Program-made: the position numbers and the translations under genes | Shown here: positions 8,298 to 15,891 of the stretch, one piece after another | Layout: every line of letters starts with the position of its first letter | Numbering within the stretch: position 1 is the first letter of the stretch | Source of the DNA: Sporosarcina sp. ANT_H38 | GTDB taxonomy: Bacteria; Bacillota; Bacilli; Bacillales_A; Planococcaceae | Assembly: GCF_008369195.1 (NCBI RefSeq) | Contig: NZ_VOBC01000001.1 | Coordinates: forward strand, 1,550,001-1,614,000 | Direction: 5' to 3' | Length of the DNA: 64,000 nt | Notes under the pieces: generated by a model | The model's database searches: none | What the model saw: only the letters and a program-made list of their open reading frames with translations | What the model was told of the DNA's origin: nothing

Positions 8298-8324
8298 CGC
8301 GCCTCCCCCTTTCTGTGTTTAAGT

Positions 8325-8360
8325 AAAAAAAAGTTCTGCACGGAAAGCTCCGTGCAGAAC
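8325..8360 (-). terminator. Terminator after ltaS
   Basis: Stem GTTCTGCACGGA (8333-8344 on plus) pairs perfectly with TCCGTGCAGAAC (8349-8360), followed on the minus strand by eight Us. Confidence 0.9.
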
Positions 8361-8364
8361 CTTA

Positions 8365-10263
8365 TCATTCTTTATCTTTACTGTTAATTTCCGTCGATTG
8401 TTCCTGTTCTTCCTTGAATCTGAGCAAATCTCCATTAATAATCATATCAGAATAATTTAACTCAGTCACAGATCGCTCGATAAACGGCTCACATTCGACC
8501 ATATCGGTTTCTTCGCCCGTTTCACTATCATAACAAACCTCTTGCGTGTATACATTTTTATCGGTTACAAAACGTCCATCGCGGAATATAGTAAACGGTT
8601 CATGATCCGGTGATAAAATATCCGAACCAAGCGTCATATCTTCCTTCGTTTCAAGCCCCATCAAATGAAGAATAGTAGGTTTCAAATCGATTTGTCCTGA
8701 TACTTCGTCAATTGTCTTTCCTTTTCCATATCCAGGAATATGGATGTACAAAGGAACTTTCTGCAATTTCGCACTATCGAAAGGCGTAATTTCTTTATCC
8801 TGGTACATACCCATCGCTTTATTATGATTTTCAGAAATACCATAATGATCTCCGTACATAACGATTATCGAGTTATCATACAAGCCGCTTTCCTTTAAAT
8901 CTTCGAAAAGAATTTTAACTGCTTCATCCATATATCGAACTGCTTGGAAATATTTATTTAATGTACTTGAATTTGATGTATATTCAGGAATAAGCTTATC
9001 TTCTTCATCCAAATCAAACGGATGATGGTTCGTCAATGTAATCAGTCTTGAGTAAAAAGGCTGTGGCATTTCTTTCATCAACTCTACTGATTGATCGAAA
9101 AATGGGATGTCTTTCATGCCCCAGTTAACTGCTTCCCCTTCACCGACTGTGTAACTTTCAATATCGTAAAACTTATCGATACCGAGAGCACCATACATGA
9201 TATCGCGATTCCAGAAACTCCGGTTATTTGCATGCATTACATTCGTGTAATAGTCATTTTCACCAAGCTTCGCCGCCATGGATTGATAAGTATTACCACT
9301 ATGCGTGAAGAATACTGCACTACCATTTCTCGGATACAACGAATTTTCGAGAAGGAATTCCGAATCCGACGTCTTTCCTAGTCCCGTATTATGATAAAAA
9401 TCAGAGAAATAAAATGTATCCGGATCTTTCGTTAGTTCATTCAGAAACGGCGTGATTACATGTCCATCCATTTTCTCGTTAATAACGAACGACTGCAAGG
9501 ATTCAAGCGAGATTGCAATGATATTACGCCCTTCCGCAACCCCAAACATTTCAGGATCAGGAGCAGCGTAGCTCGCATTAATATAGTTACTTACTTCCAC
9601 TAGTTCACTGCCATCCGCAAGCGCACGCTGAGCATGGGATTTGGATTGAATGAACAAATCATAGATGTGGTAATTATATGTTCCGATATTTTTAACAAGA
9701 AGCTCTCTATCGAAACTACGTGTTAATAATTGCGGTCTTTCCATTTCTGCCAGACCAAGGTTTACCATCATAACTGCAGCAGTCATGACGAAGTAAAGTT
9801 TACGTCCATTTTTGTTTTGTTGCCCAATAGGATTATCTTTAGGCATAAAACGGATTGCCAAATAGATAATTAGCACATCTGTGAAAAAGAATATGTCCAT
9901 CACATGTAGATTGGCAGTAACTGATGATGAAAGATCACCGAAGTTACTCGTTTGGAACAAAACTGGCAGGGTAATAAAGTCATTGAAAAATCTATAAAAC
10001 ACTGCATTACTAAACATAATAATCGAAGTAAGTACACTTACTGTCATTATATAAAAATTACGTCTTTTCGTACTCTTGATGAATAGCGCAATGCCGTAAA
10101 CAAATAGAAGAAAACTAAGAGGATTCAAAAAGAGAATGAATTCCTGCATTATATTATCGATTTTCATATTAAAGCTTGTAATATAACCGAAATACGTTGT
10201 CAACCACGTTGCGACAATTGCTATTACGAGTACGGAATGTTTTGACCATACTATTTTGTTCAT
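8365..10263 (-). CDS. ltaS: Lipoteichoic acid synthase family protein (LtaS/YqgS)
   Basis: Polymerises glycerol phosphate from phosphatidylglycerol onto the glycolipid anchor outside the membrane. The 632-residue protein has five N-terminal transmembrane helices (to about residue 190), then an extracellular sulfatase-like domain. Visible are the metal/nucleophile region SLESLQSF and KTSDSEF (catalytic Thr in the sulfatase-fold position), and the metal-binding MYGDHYG. The segment ASYAAPDPEMFG, just before the domain, fits the linker cleaved in LtaS proteins. Start: ATG at 10261-10263 with AAAGGAAGAG upstream; the frame extends 14 codons further without a better site. Which of several Bacillus LtaS paralogues it corresponds to cannot be told; position matches yqgS. 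Confidence 0.92.
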   Translation of the reverse strand: MNKIVWSKHSVLVIAIVATWLTTYFGYITSFNMKIDNIMQEFILFLNPLSFLLFVYGIALFIKSTKRRNFYIMTVSVLTSIIMFSNAVFYRFFNDFITLPVLFQTSNFGDLSSSVTANLHVMDIFFFTDVLIIYLAIRFMPKDNPIGQQNKNGRKLYFVMTAAVMMVNLGLAEMERPQLLTRSFDRELLVKNIGTYNYHIYDLFIQSKSHAQRALADGSELVEVSNYINASYAAPDPEMFGVAEGRNIIAISLESLQSFVINEKMDGHVITPFLNELTKDPDTFYFSDFYHNTGLGKTSDSEFLLENSLYPRNGSAVFFTHSGNTYQSMAAKLGENDYYTNVMHANNRSFWNRDIMYGALGIDKFYDIESYTVGEGEAVNWGMKDIPFFDQSVELMKEMPQPFYSRLITLTNHHPFDLDEEDKLIPEYTSNSSTLNKYFQAVRYMDEAVKILFEDLKESGLYDNSIIVMYGDHYGISENHNKAMGMYQDKEITPFDSAKLQKVPLYIHIPGYGKGKTIDEVSGQIDLKPTILHLMGLETKEDMTLGSDILSPDHEPFTIFRDGRFVTDKNVYTQEVCYDSETGEETDMVECEPFIERSVTELNYSDMIINGDLLRFKEEQEQSTEINSKDKE

Positions 10264-10413
10264 TCCATCTCTTCCTTTCAAATATAAATTCAAATTAAAT
10301 TTCATTAAAAACAGTTCAAACTAAATCTTACTACATAATAGACGGAGTAGCTGAAGAAAAGTTTCATAAATTGTCAATATGAGTTCAAAAGTACGGCAAC
10401 TTTGGGTCCAATC

Positions 10414-10602
10414 TCACATTTTTGACGCTTCACTACGCAAGATTAACACTGCTTTTAAATAGTCTTCCTTCATTAGCAGACCATTATCGTAAAGGTCTTT
10501 CACTTCCGATTGCACCATATCGATGTCATCTTTTCGATTTCCCGTATAGACATAAATTCCGAAACGCTTGAGTAATTGGAGGACTCCAAGAAAATCTTTC
10601 AT
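10414..10602 (-). CDS. yqgQ: YqgQ family protein (DUF910)
   Basis: Small 62-residue helical protein with the conserved family pattern DFLGVLQLLKRFGIYVYTGNR and a central DLYDNGLL. It is widespread in Bacillales next to the rhomboid/glucokinase or cyclo-ligase genes and is thought to bind nucleic acid in a structural survey; no role is proven. It overlaps the end of the cyclo-ligase gene by 4 bases (ATGA arrangement), so the two are probably translated together. Confidence 0.9.
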   Translation of the reverse strand: MKDFLGVLQLLKRFGIYVYTGNRKDDIDMVQSEVKDLYDNGLLMKEDYLKAVLILRSEASKM

Positions 10603-11180
10603 TTAGTGGTCTCTCTTTTCTGGCATAAAATGAGTTTTTCTTCTGTAAATATTTTACTAACGGGAATATCATGACCTTCAATAGGTACCGATTTACTCGT
10701 CTGGCTAGCAAATGCCAGCGACAGTGTGTCGCCGTTGTAATCCGACATATAACGGTCATAATACCCTCCACCGAAACCAATTCTGTATCCCTCATCTGAG
10801 AACACTATTCCAGGTACAATTTGCAAATCAATTCCCTCTTTTTCAATCGTGATTGTTTCATTGAGTATCGGCTCAAAAAGGCCCATATAAACAGTTTCCA
10901 AACTATCATATGATGTAATGAGACGAAAATCCATCTTGCGAGTTGCATGAATGCATTTAGGTACAGCTATTTGTTTACCAGCCACCCAAGCCGCTTCGAT
11001 AAGCGGGCGTGTGTCCACTTCGGGATAACGAGAAATCGTTATCCCGATTGTATCCGCACTTCGAAATTCATTCGATGCAAGTACTCTATCTGTAATTTCC
11101 AAAGATTTTTTAATATGTTCTGTACGGCTCATATTATTCAATGTATCAAGGACTTGATTCCTCAAAAAAATTTTACTCAT
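10599..11180 (-). CDS. fthC: 5-formyltetrahydrofolate cyclo-ligase
   Basis: Converts 5-formyl-THF to 5,10-methenyl-THF with ATP, recycling a folate dead-end product. The 193-residue protein is of usual length and carries the hallmark GIVFSDEGYRIGFGGGYYDRY motif (about 123-145), which binds ATP and phosphate. The ATG has GGGAGGAAT upstream. It is first in a two-gene unit with yqgQ, and is separated from rpmG upstream by a terminator. Confidence 0.93.
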   Translation of the reverse strand: MSKIFLRNQVLDTLNNMSRTEHIKKSLEITDRVLASNEFRSADTIGITISRYPEVDTRPLIEAAWVAGKQIAVPKCIHATRKMDFRLITSYDSLETVYMGLFEPILNETITIEKEGIDLQIVPGIVFSDEGYRIGFGGGYYDRYMSDYNGDTLSLAFASQTSKSVPIEGHDIPVSKIFTEEKLILCQKRETTK

Positions 11181-11203
11181 TTTGAATTCCTCCCGTTCTG
11201 AAA

Positions 11204-11233
11204 TGAAAAAACCAAAACCGGTGAAGGTTTTGG
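11204..11233 (-). terminator. Terminator after rpmG
   Basis: CCAAAACC (11212-11219) pairs with GGTTTTGG (11226-11233); six Us follow on the minus strand. Confidence 0.8.
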
Positions 11234-11242
11234 CCTGAGCGA

Positions 11243-11392
11243 TTATTTCGTTTCACGATGCAAAGTTTGTTTCTTTTCACGTGAGCAATATTTTTTCATT
11301 TCAATCCGTTCTGGATTGTTACGTTTGTTTTTCTTTGAAATATAGTTGCGCTCACCACATTCTGTGCAAGCTAGTGTAACATTTACGCGCAT
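11243..11392 (-). CDS. rpmG: Large-subunit ribosomal protein bL33
   Basis: Structural protein of the 50S subunit. The 49-residue product [19 protein letters not shown]...LHRETK is a standard bL33. It keeps three of the four zinc-ribbon cysteines (C9, C12, C36); the fourth ligand position, normally a CxxC partner after YC, reads CSREK. Thus it lies between the zinc-binding and zinc-free paralogue types known in Bacillus. ATG at 11390-11392 is preceded by GGGAGGGACC; the frame continues upstream to 11536, but without a ribosome site. Confidence 0.93.
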   Translation of the reverse strand: MRVNVTLACTECGERNYISKKNKRNNPERIEMKKYCSREKKQTLHRETK

Positions 11393-11561
11393 TGTTGGTC
11401 CCTCCCACTCATCGAGAATGTAAAGTTTATATGAGCATAATTTATACGACCTATCAAGTGTACCACATCTACGGGATTTGTCCAATAGTAAGTTTGAAAT
11501 TTCCACAACGACTTTCGTATGGTAAAATGGTAGCAAAATGATTTACTTGAGGAGTGGGAAA

Positions 11562-11924
11562 ATGGACATCACAATAATTCTACTTATTATTGGCCTTATA
11601 TGTATAATAGCTTCATTTTTCATCGGTAATTCATCATCTAACTACGATGATGAATTAGAAAAGGTTTCAATCAGCCTTCATCAGGAAACAAACGGGTTAA
11701 AAAAAAGATTAAAAGCAGTTGAGGAAGAGTTAATGATTGGTGTGGGCCCGCTATCTTCAGGGGGTAAAACAAAGACACAATCAAAACCTGTTCATGTAAT
11801 CATTGTCAATCAAATTCTATCATTGCATTCCCAAGGTTTTTCTATCAGTGATATTGCTATGCGTTCCTCCTTATCAAACGACGACGTAATTGCAGTGTTG
11901 CAATCGAAAGGCGTGATTGCATGA
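11562..11924 (+). CDS. Small membrane-anchored protein with coiled coil and helix-turn-helix-like end
   Basis: Not recognised. The 120-residue product has an N-terminal transmembrane helix (MDITIILLIIGLICIIASFFIG), a charged coiled-coil stretch (about 30-55), a flexible linker, and a C-terminal block NQILSLHSQGFSISDIAMRSSLS. That block reads like a resolvase/sigma-type helix-turn-helix (SQGFSISDIA). I chose the ATG at 11562 with GAGGAGTGGG upstream; an earlier ATG at 11538 lacks one. Its stop overlaps the start of the next gene (ATGA), so the two form a coupled pair ending at one terminator. A membrane-tethered regulator or scaffold for its partner is conceivable. Confidence 0.75.
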   Translation: MDITIILLIIGLICIIASFFIGNSSSNYDDELEKVSISLHQETNGLKKRLKAVEEELMIGVGPLSSGGKTKTQSKPVHVIIVNQILSLHSQGFSISDIAMRSSLSNDDVIAVLQSKGVIA

Positions 11925-12391
11925 TACGAGACATTTTACGGGCAGTTGGAATTGGCTGTCTCCTTGCTGGAGGAATCCTATATTTCACCATCGACAGTAA
12001 GAATCCTTCGGACGAAGACGCGCAACTATTGCAGGATGAAGTTGAACAACTTCAAATCGAGCTTGCTAAAACGAAAGAGCTCTTAGGTACTGCCCAAACC
12101 ATATCTACAGTTAAAGAGAAAGCAGGAGAAAAGAAAACTGTTGTAACCGAAAGTAATCTCCCTTCTGATGCCGCCGTCCTTAATACCATTTTAACGATTG
12201 AATCCGGTTCTAATTCGACAGTTGTCTCGGCCAACCTTGAGAGATTGGGAATTATCGAGGATGCAGCTCTATTCGACTCCTATCTTGCAGATAATAATCT
12301 GACAGGTAGAATACAGATTGGTGATCATAAAGTGGATTCTTCAATGAATTTCAAATCAATCGCTAAAGAAATCACGACAGTAAAAAAGTAG
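11921..12391 (+). CDS. Membrane-anchored protein with MltG-type LysM-like subdomain
   Basis: 156 residues: a transmembrane helix (about 8-24), a coiled coil (30-60), a low-complexity linker, then a C-terminal block (about 95-155). That block, including ERLGIIEDAALFDSYLADNNLTGRIQIGDHKVDSSMNFKSIAKEIT, resembles the LysM-like N-terminal subdomain of the endolytic transglycosylase MltG. The catalytic YceG domain is absent. Together with the upstream gene it occupies a site that in B. subtilis lies beside pbpA near the pst genes. A peptidoglycan-related accessory role next to the class B PBP is an inference. Confidence 0.7.
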   Translation: MIRDILRAVGIGCLLAGGILYFTIDSKNPSDEDAQLLQDEVEQLQIELAKTKELLGTAQTISTVKEKAGEKKTVVTESNLPSDAAVLNTILTIESGSNSTVVSANLERLGIIEDAALFDSYLADNNLTGRIQIGDHKVDSSMNFKSIAKEITTVKK

Positions 12392-12425
12392 GAAAAACCA
12401 GATAAATGGTTTTTCCTACTTTTTT
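12382..12425. terminator. Bidirectional terminator overlapping both convergent stop codons
   Basis: Arms 12382-12400 and 12407-12425 are perfectly complementary (19 bp, loop GATAAA). The left arm contains the last codons and the stop of the plus gene; the right arm reaches the stop of the PBP gene. U-runs exist on both sides. Confidence 0.85.
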
Positions 12426-14571
12426 ATTTGGACTCTATTTCAGGCGCTTGGATGATTGGTTGCTTAGCTGCTGTTGAGGTTTCCTCTTTAGCTCTTTTTG
12501 CTTTCAACTTAAAATATTCATCTACTGCTTGCTTTACAATATCATTCTGGGCGTATTTATAAACACGCTGATCTGTAGATATATTCGGAATGACAACTGC
12601 ATATGCAATTTCTGGGTTTTCATAAGGTGCAAAACCGACATGTGAAAGATTGATTGTTGGCTTCCCATTACTAAATGCCTGTGCTGTCCCCGTTTTTCCA
12701 GCTCCATCATAGTCTTTTCCAGCAAAGATATTTCGAGCAGTCCCATCAGCTCCATAATACACATAGTGCATCCCGCGCTTCACTTGTTCAATCTCCGCAT
12801 CTGTGTTCTCAATCCTATTTAAGACCTTGACCTCTGACTCTTGAATGAGCGGACCAAGAATTTCACCATCCTCAGATGGTTGACGTATTTCTTTTAGTAC
12901 TTTAGGAGCCACACGATAGCCCCCATTTGCAATTGTAGATACATATTGTGCAAGTTGAAGCGTTGTATAGGTATCGTACTGCCCGATTGACAAGTCTAGT
13001 AATATCCCAGTCAAGGTGCTATCGCCAATGAGACCAGCTGCCTCGCCTGGCAAATCAATTCCGGTTTTTGTTCCCAATCCAAAAGATGCGAAAGATTGTC
13101 GGAAAGTATCAAAAGCCTTTTTATCGATACTCAGCGACTCTCCATATCGATAGTTAGCATTTGCCACAGCCATTGCGATTTTGAACATATAAACGTTTGA
13201 AGATCTTCCAATTGCTTGGATATCACTTACAGGAATCCTGTAGCCTTTATTGAACAGCGACTTTTTTCTGATTCCCCCGATTTTAATTTCTTCATCTATC
13301 TTCACTTCACCTATACTTACTGCGTCTTCCTGATATCCTGTAAGAAGCGTAGCCATCTTAACCGTCGATCCGGCCTCATGAAGCGCAGTAAATGTACCAT
13401 ATGCATAGTCCCATATTTCAAGCTTGCCTGTTTCCTTATTAGTAACGACTTGCTTACCAACTAGTGAAAGGATTTCGCCGTTATTCGGATTCATCATGAC
13501 TAGGAAGGCCCTATCTAGTTCTTGTGAATTCGGCCCCTTTTTCAATTCCAATAGTTTATCAGACACAATCTTTTCAAGTTCCTGTTGCAACTCGCTATCA
13601 ATCGTTAGAATTAGATCCTTACCAGGTTCTCCTTCCCTAATTGTTTTCGTTTCAACCACGCTACCTTTTCGATCTTTAATGTTTTTGACAATTGTTGTTT
13701 GCCCTTTTAATAATTCTTCATAATATTGCTCGATATAACTTCTTCCGACACGGTCATTTCTTGAATAACCCCTCGCCAAGAAATAATCCTCCCTAGATTT
13801 CGGAAGACCTTCAATGGGGCTAGTCGTTGAACCCAGAATCGCATTATCCGATTTTTTCACTCGCTCCCAATCCGTCGTTGTATCAACGCCAGGTAATTCT
13901 CCCAGACGCTCAGATACAATTGCGAATTCCTCTTTTGTTACATCTCCACTTTTCACTATTTGCGGAGAATAAGCATAGCCCGACATCATTTCCCTGTATA
14001 TCGCGAGCACTTCTAACTCCTCATCCGTGAATGATTCAATTTCCTCGTCTGTAACCCGTTCTCGCGTGAGACTATTAATCTTACGCTGAGCCTCTATCCG
14101 CGAGAGCGAACTACCCTTTTCAAGTGCCAGCTGTTCCTTTTTGGATACTTTTTTCAACGCCTTTTCTGGATTTTTTAATATCCAAAAATCTCTTTTATCC
14201 CCAATAGTAATTCTTTTCGTGTCTTTTTCAATCAAATCTGCGAGTTTTTGAGCGATTTCCAGCATATCTTTCGAGCTCGTCGACGTCATTTTCGTATATG
14301 TAATGGCGTTTTTCGGATCGTTATCAACCAGAACATGCCCCATGCGGTCAAATATTTTCCCCCTCGGCACGCTTGTGTTGATAGGTATTTCTTCCTTTTT
14401 TTCCAACTCACGGGAATATTCTTCCCCTTTAACGATTTGTAAATAGCCAAGACGGAAAATAAGCACAGAAAATAGAACAAAGATAGAAAAGAATAGGAAA
14501 TTCATCCGGAATGTAATATGTTTTCGTTGGCGTATTTTAGCTTGATCCGCCTTACGAACCTGTTTTTTCAT
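12424..14571 (-). CDS. pbpA: Class B penicillin-binding protein (PBP2, elongation transpeptidase)
   Basis: Monofunctional transpeptidase that cross-links peptidoglycan outside the membrane during side-wall growth. The 715-residue protein has an N-terminal cytoplasmic basic stretch and one transmembrane helix (about 23-46). A PBP dimerisation domain with SVPRGKIFDRMG follows. The transpeptidase domain has SxxK as STVK, SxN as SSN and KTGTA. It lies immediately downstream of sodA as pbpA does in B. subtilis. ATG at 14571 follows AAGGAGTGACAT. A terminator separates it from sodA, so it probably has its own promoter, which I could not define. Confidence 0.92.
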   Translation of the reverse strand: MKKQVRKADQAKIRQRKHITFRMNFLFFSIFVLFSVLIFRLGYLQIVKGEEYSRELEKKEEIPINTSVPRGKIFDRMGHVLVDNDPKNAITYTKMTSTSSKDMLEIAQKLADLIEKDTKRITIGDKRDFWILKNPEKALKKVSKKEQLALEKGSSLSRIEAQRKINSLTRERVTDEEIESFTDEELEVLAIYREMMSGYAYSPQIVKSGDVTKEEFAIVSERLGELPGVDTTTDWERVKKSDNAILGSTTSPIEGLPKSREDYFLARGYSRNDRVGRSYIEQYYEELLKGQTTIVKNIKDRKGSVVETKTIREGEPGKDLILTIDSELQQELEKIVSDKLLELKKGPNSQELDRAFLVMMNPNNGEILSLVGKQVVTNKETGKLEIWDYAYGTFTALHEAGSTVKMATLLTGYQEDAVSIGEVKIDEEIKIGGIRKKSLFNKGYRIPVSDIQAIGRSSNVYMFKIAMAVANANYRYGESLSIDKKAFDTFRQSFASFGLGTKTGIDLPGEAAGLIGDSTLTGILLDLSIGQYDTYTTLQLAQYVSTIANGGYRVAPKVLKEIRQPSEDGEILGPLIQESEVKVLNRIENTDAEIEQVKRGMHYVYYGADGTARNIFAGKDYDGAGKTGTAQAFSNGKPTINLSHVGFAPYENPEIAYAVVIPNISTDQRVYKYAQNDIVKQAVDEYFKLKAKRAKEETSTAAKQPIIQAPEIESK

Positions 14572-14617
14572 AATGTCACTCCTTCTACGTTAACCACTCT
14601 GAATTATATCATCCCAA

Positions 14618-14657
14618 AAGGAAAAAGCACACATCTTGACGAACAAGATGTGTGCTT
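14618..14657 (-). terminator. Terminator after sodA
   Basis: A 14-bp perfect stem (14625-14638 with 14644-14657) around a 5-base loop, with a U-rich tail on the minus strand. Confidence 0.85.
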
Positions 14658-14683
14658 GGTTCCTTCTAGTTAGCGTTAATATA

Positions 14684-15286
14684 TTATTTACCGTAACGTT
14701 TTGCAACTTCGTCCCAATTAACAACATTCCAAAACGCTGAAATGTAGTCAGGACGACGGTTTTGATAGTTTAAGTAATACGCGTGCTCCCAAACGTCAAG
14801 ACCAAGAAGAGGCGTTTTACCTTCCATGATTGGTGAATCCTGGTTTGGAGTTGACATAATTTCAAGCTCGCTACCATTTAATACAAGCCAAGCCCAACCT
14901 GAACCAAAACGAGTTGCACCGGCTTTTGCAAATTCTTCTTTAAATGCATCTAAGCTGCCGAACTTGTTGTCGATTGCTTCAGCAAGTGCGCCTGATGGGT
15001 TACCACCACCATCTGCTGATAGAAGCTCCCAGAATAGTGAGTGATTCGCGTGGCCGCCACCATTATTACGGACTGCCGTACGCTTGTCTTCAGGTACAGC
15101 GTCAAGATTAGCAATAAGATCTTCGATTGATTTGTTTAGAAGTTCTTCGTTTCCTTCAAGTGCGTTATTAAGGTTCGTCACATATGCATTATGGTGTTTA
15201 GTGTGATGAATATTCATCGTTTCTTTGTCAAAGTGTGGTTCAAGTGCATCATATGCGTAAGGTAGTTCTGGTAATTTGTAAGTCAT
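14684..15286 (-). CDS. sodA: Superoxide dismutase, Mn/Fe type
   Basis: Dismutes superoxide in the cytoplasm. The 200-residue protein starts [32 protein letters not shown]. It shows the four metal ligands: the H of NIHHTKHH, the H of the HSLFW helix, D in [10 protein letters not shown] and the H of the same motif. Signature DVWEHAYY is intact. I chose the ATG at 15284-15286 (AGGAGGAATGGACAA upstream) rather than the longer frame to 15340. Several overlapping sigma-A-like hexamers lie upstream (for example TTGAAC-N17-TAATGT), so the exact promoter is undecided. Confidence 0.96.
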   Translation of the reverse strand: MTYKLPELPYAYDALEPHFDKETMNIHHTKHHNAYVTNLNNALEGNEELLNKSIEDLIANLDAVPEDKRTAVRNNGGGHANHSLFWELLSADGGGNPSGALAEAIDNKFGSLDAFKEEFAKAGATRFGSGWAWLVLNGSELEIMSTPNQDSPIMEGKTPLLGLDVWEHAYYLNYQNRRPDYISAFWNVVNWDEVAKRYGK

Positions 15287-15384
15287 TTGTCCATTCCTCC
15301 TAGTGAGTTTCAAAAATATACTACTCATTAACATTATCAAACTAATGAATAACGTTCAAATAAAATGGACTATTTTGGAACACT

Positions 15385-15867
15385 TCATCTGATAAAGAAC
15401 ATAAAGACAACAATCATAACAATCATGACAAACCCTTTTGTCACAACCGAAGTGAAAAATCCGACGAGCGAACCAATACCTGTTTTTACGGATTGCTTTA
15501 TTCCGGACCTAGATACGACAAGCTCCGCGATGACTGCCCCTAAAAATGGACCTACTAAAATACCGGCAAACGGTATGAGAAAAGGACCAAAAAGAAGTCC
15601 AATTGTACTCCCCCACATACCTGCTTTAGAACCTCCGAATTTTTTCACACCTACGAGATTTGATAAGGTATCCGCTCCGAACAACAAGATAACGAACAAT
15701 ACCTGAATGATCCAAAACCAAATATTCATCCCATCAAATGTATCGATTAGCCCATATAGAAGGAAACCTCCTATTATAAAGAGAGCAGATGGAATTATTG
15801 GATATACGAGTCCAGCAAAAGCAATAATAAACATGGCAATTGCAATAATCCAACCTATAAATTCCAT
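15385..15867 (-). CDS. yqgC: DUF456 family membrane protein (YqgC-like)
   Basis: 160 residues with four to five hydrophobic helices and the family hallmark of alternating GxxxP/GPFLG turns (VYPIIPSALFIIGG, FGPFLIPFAGILVGPFLGAVIAEL). This glycine-zipper pattern resembles an internal duplication. ATG at 15865-15867 has GGAGGA upstream. It lies between the Na/Pi cotransporter and sodA, as yqgC lies next to sodA in B. subtilis. Function unknown. Confidence 0.88.
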   Translation of the reverse strand: MEFIGWIIAIAMFIIAFAGLVYPIIPSALFIIGGFLLYGLIDTFDGMNIWFWIIQVLFVILLFGADTLSNLVGVKKFGGSKAGMWGSTIGLLFGPFLIPFAGILVGPFLGAVIAELVVSRSGIKQSVKTGIGSLVGFFTSVVTKGFVMIVMIVVFMFFIR

Positions 15868-15891
15868 GAAATTCTCCTCCAATACGAACGA

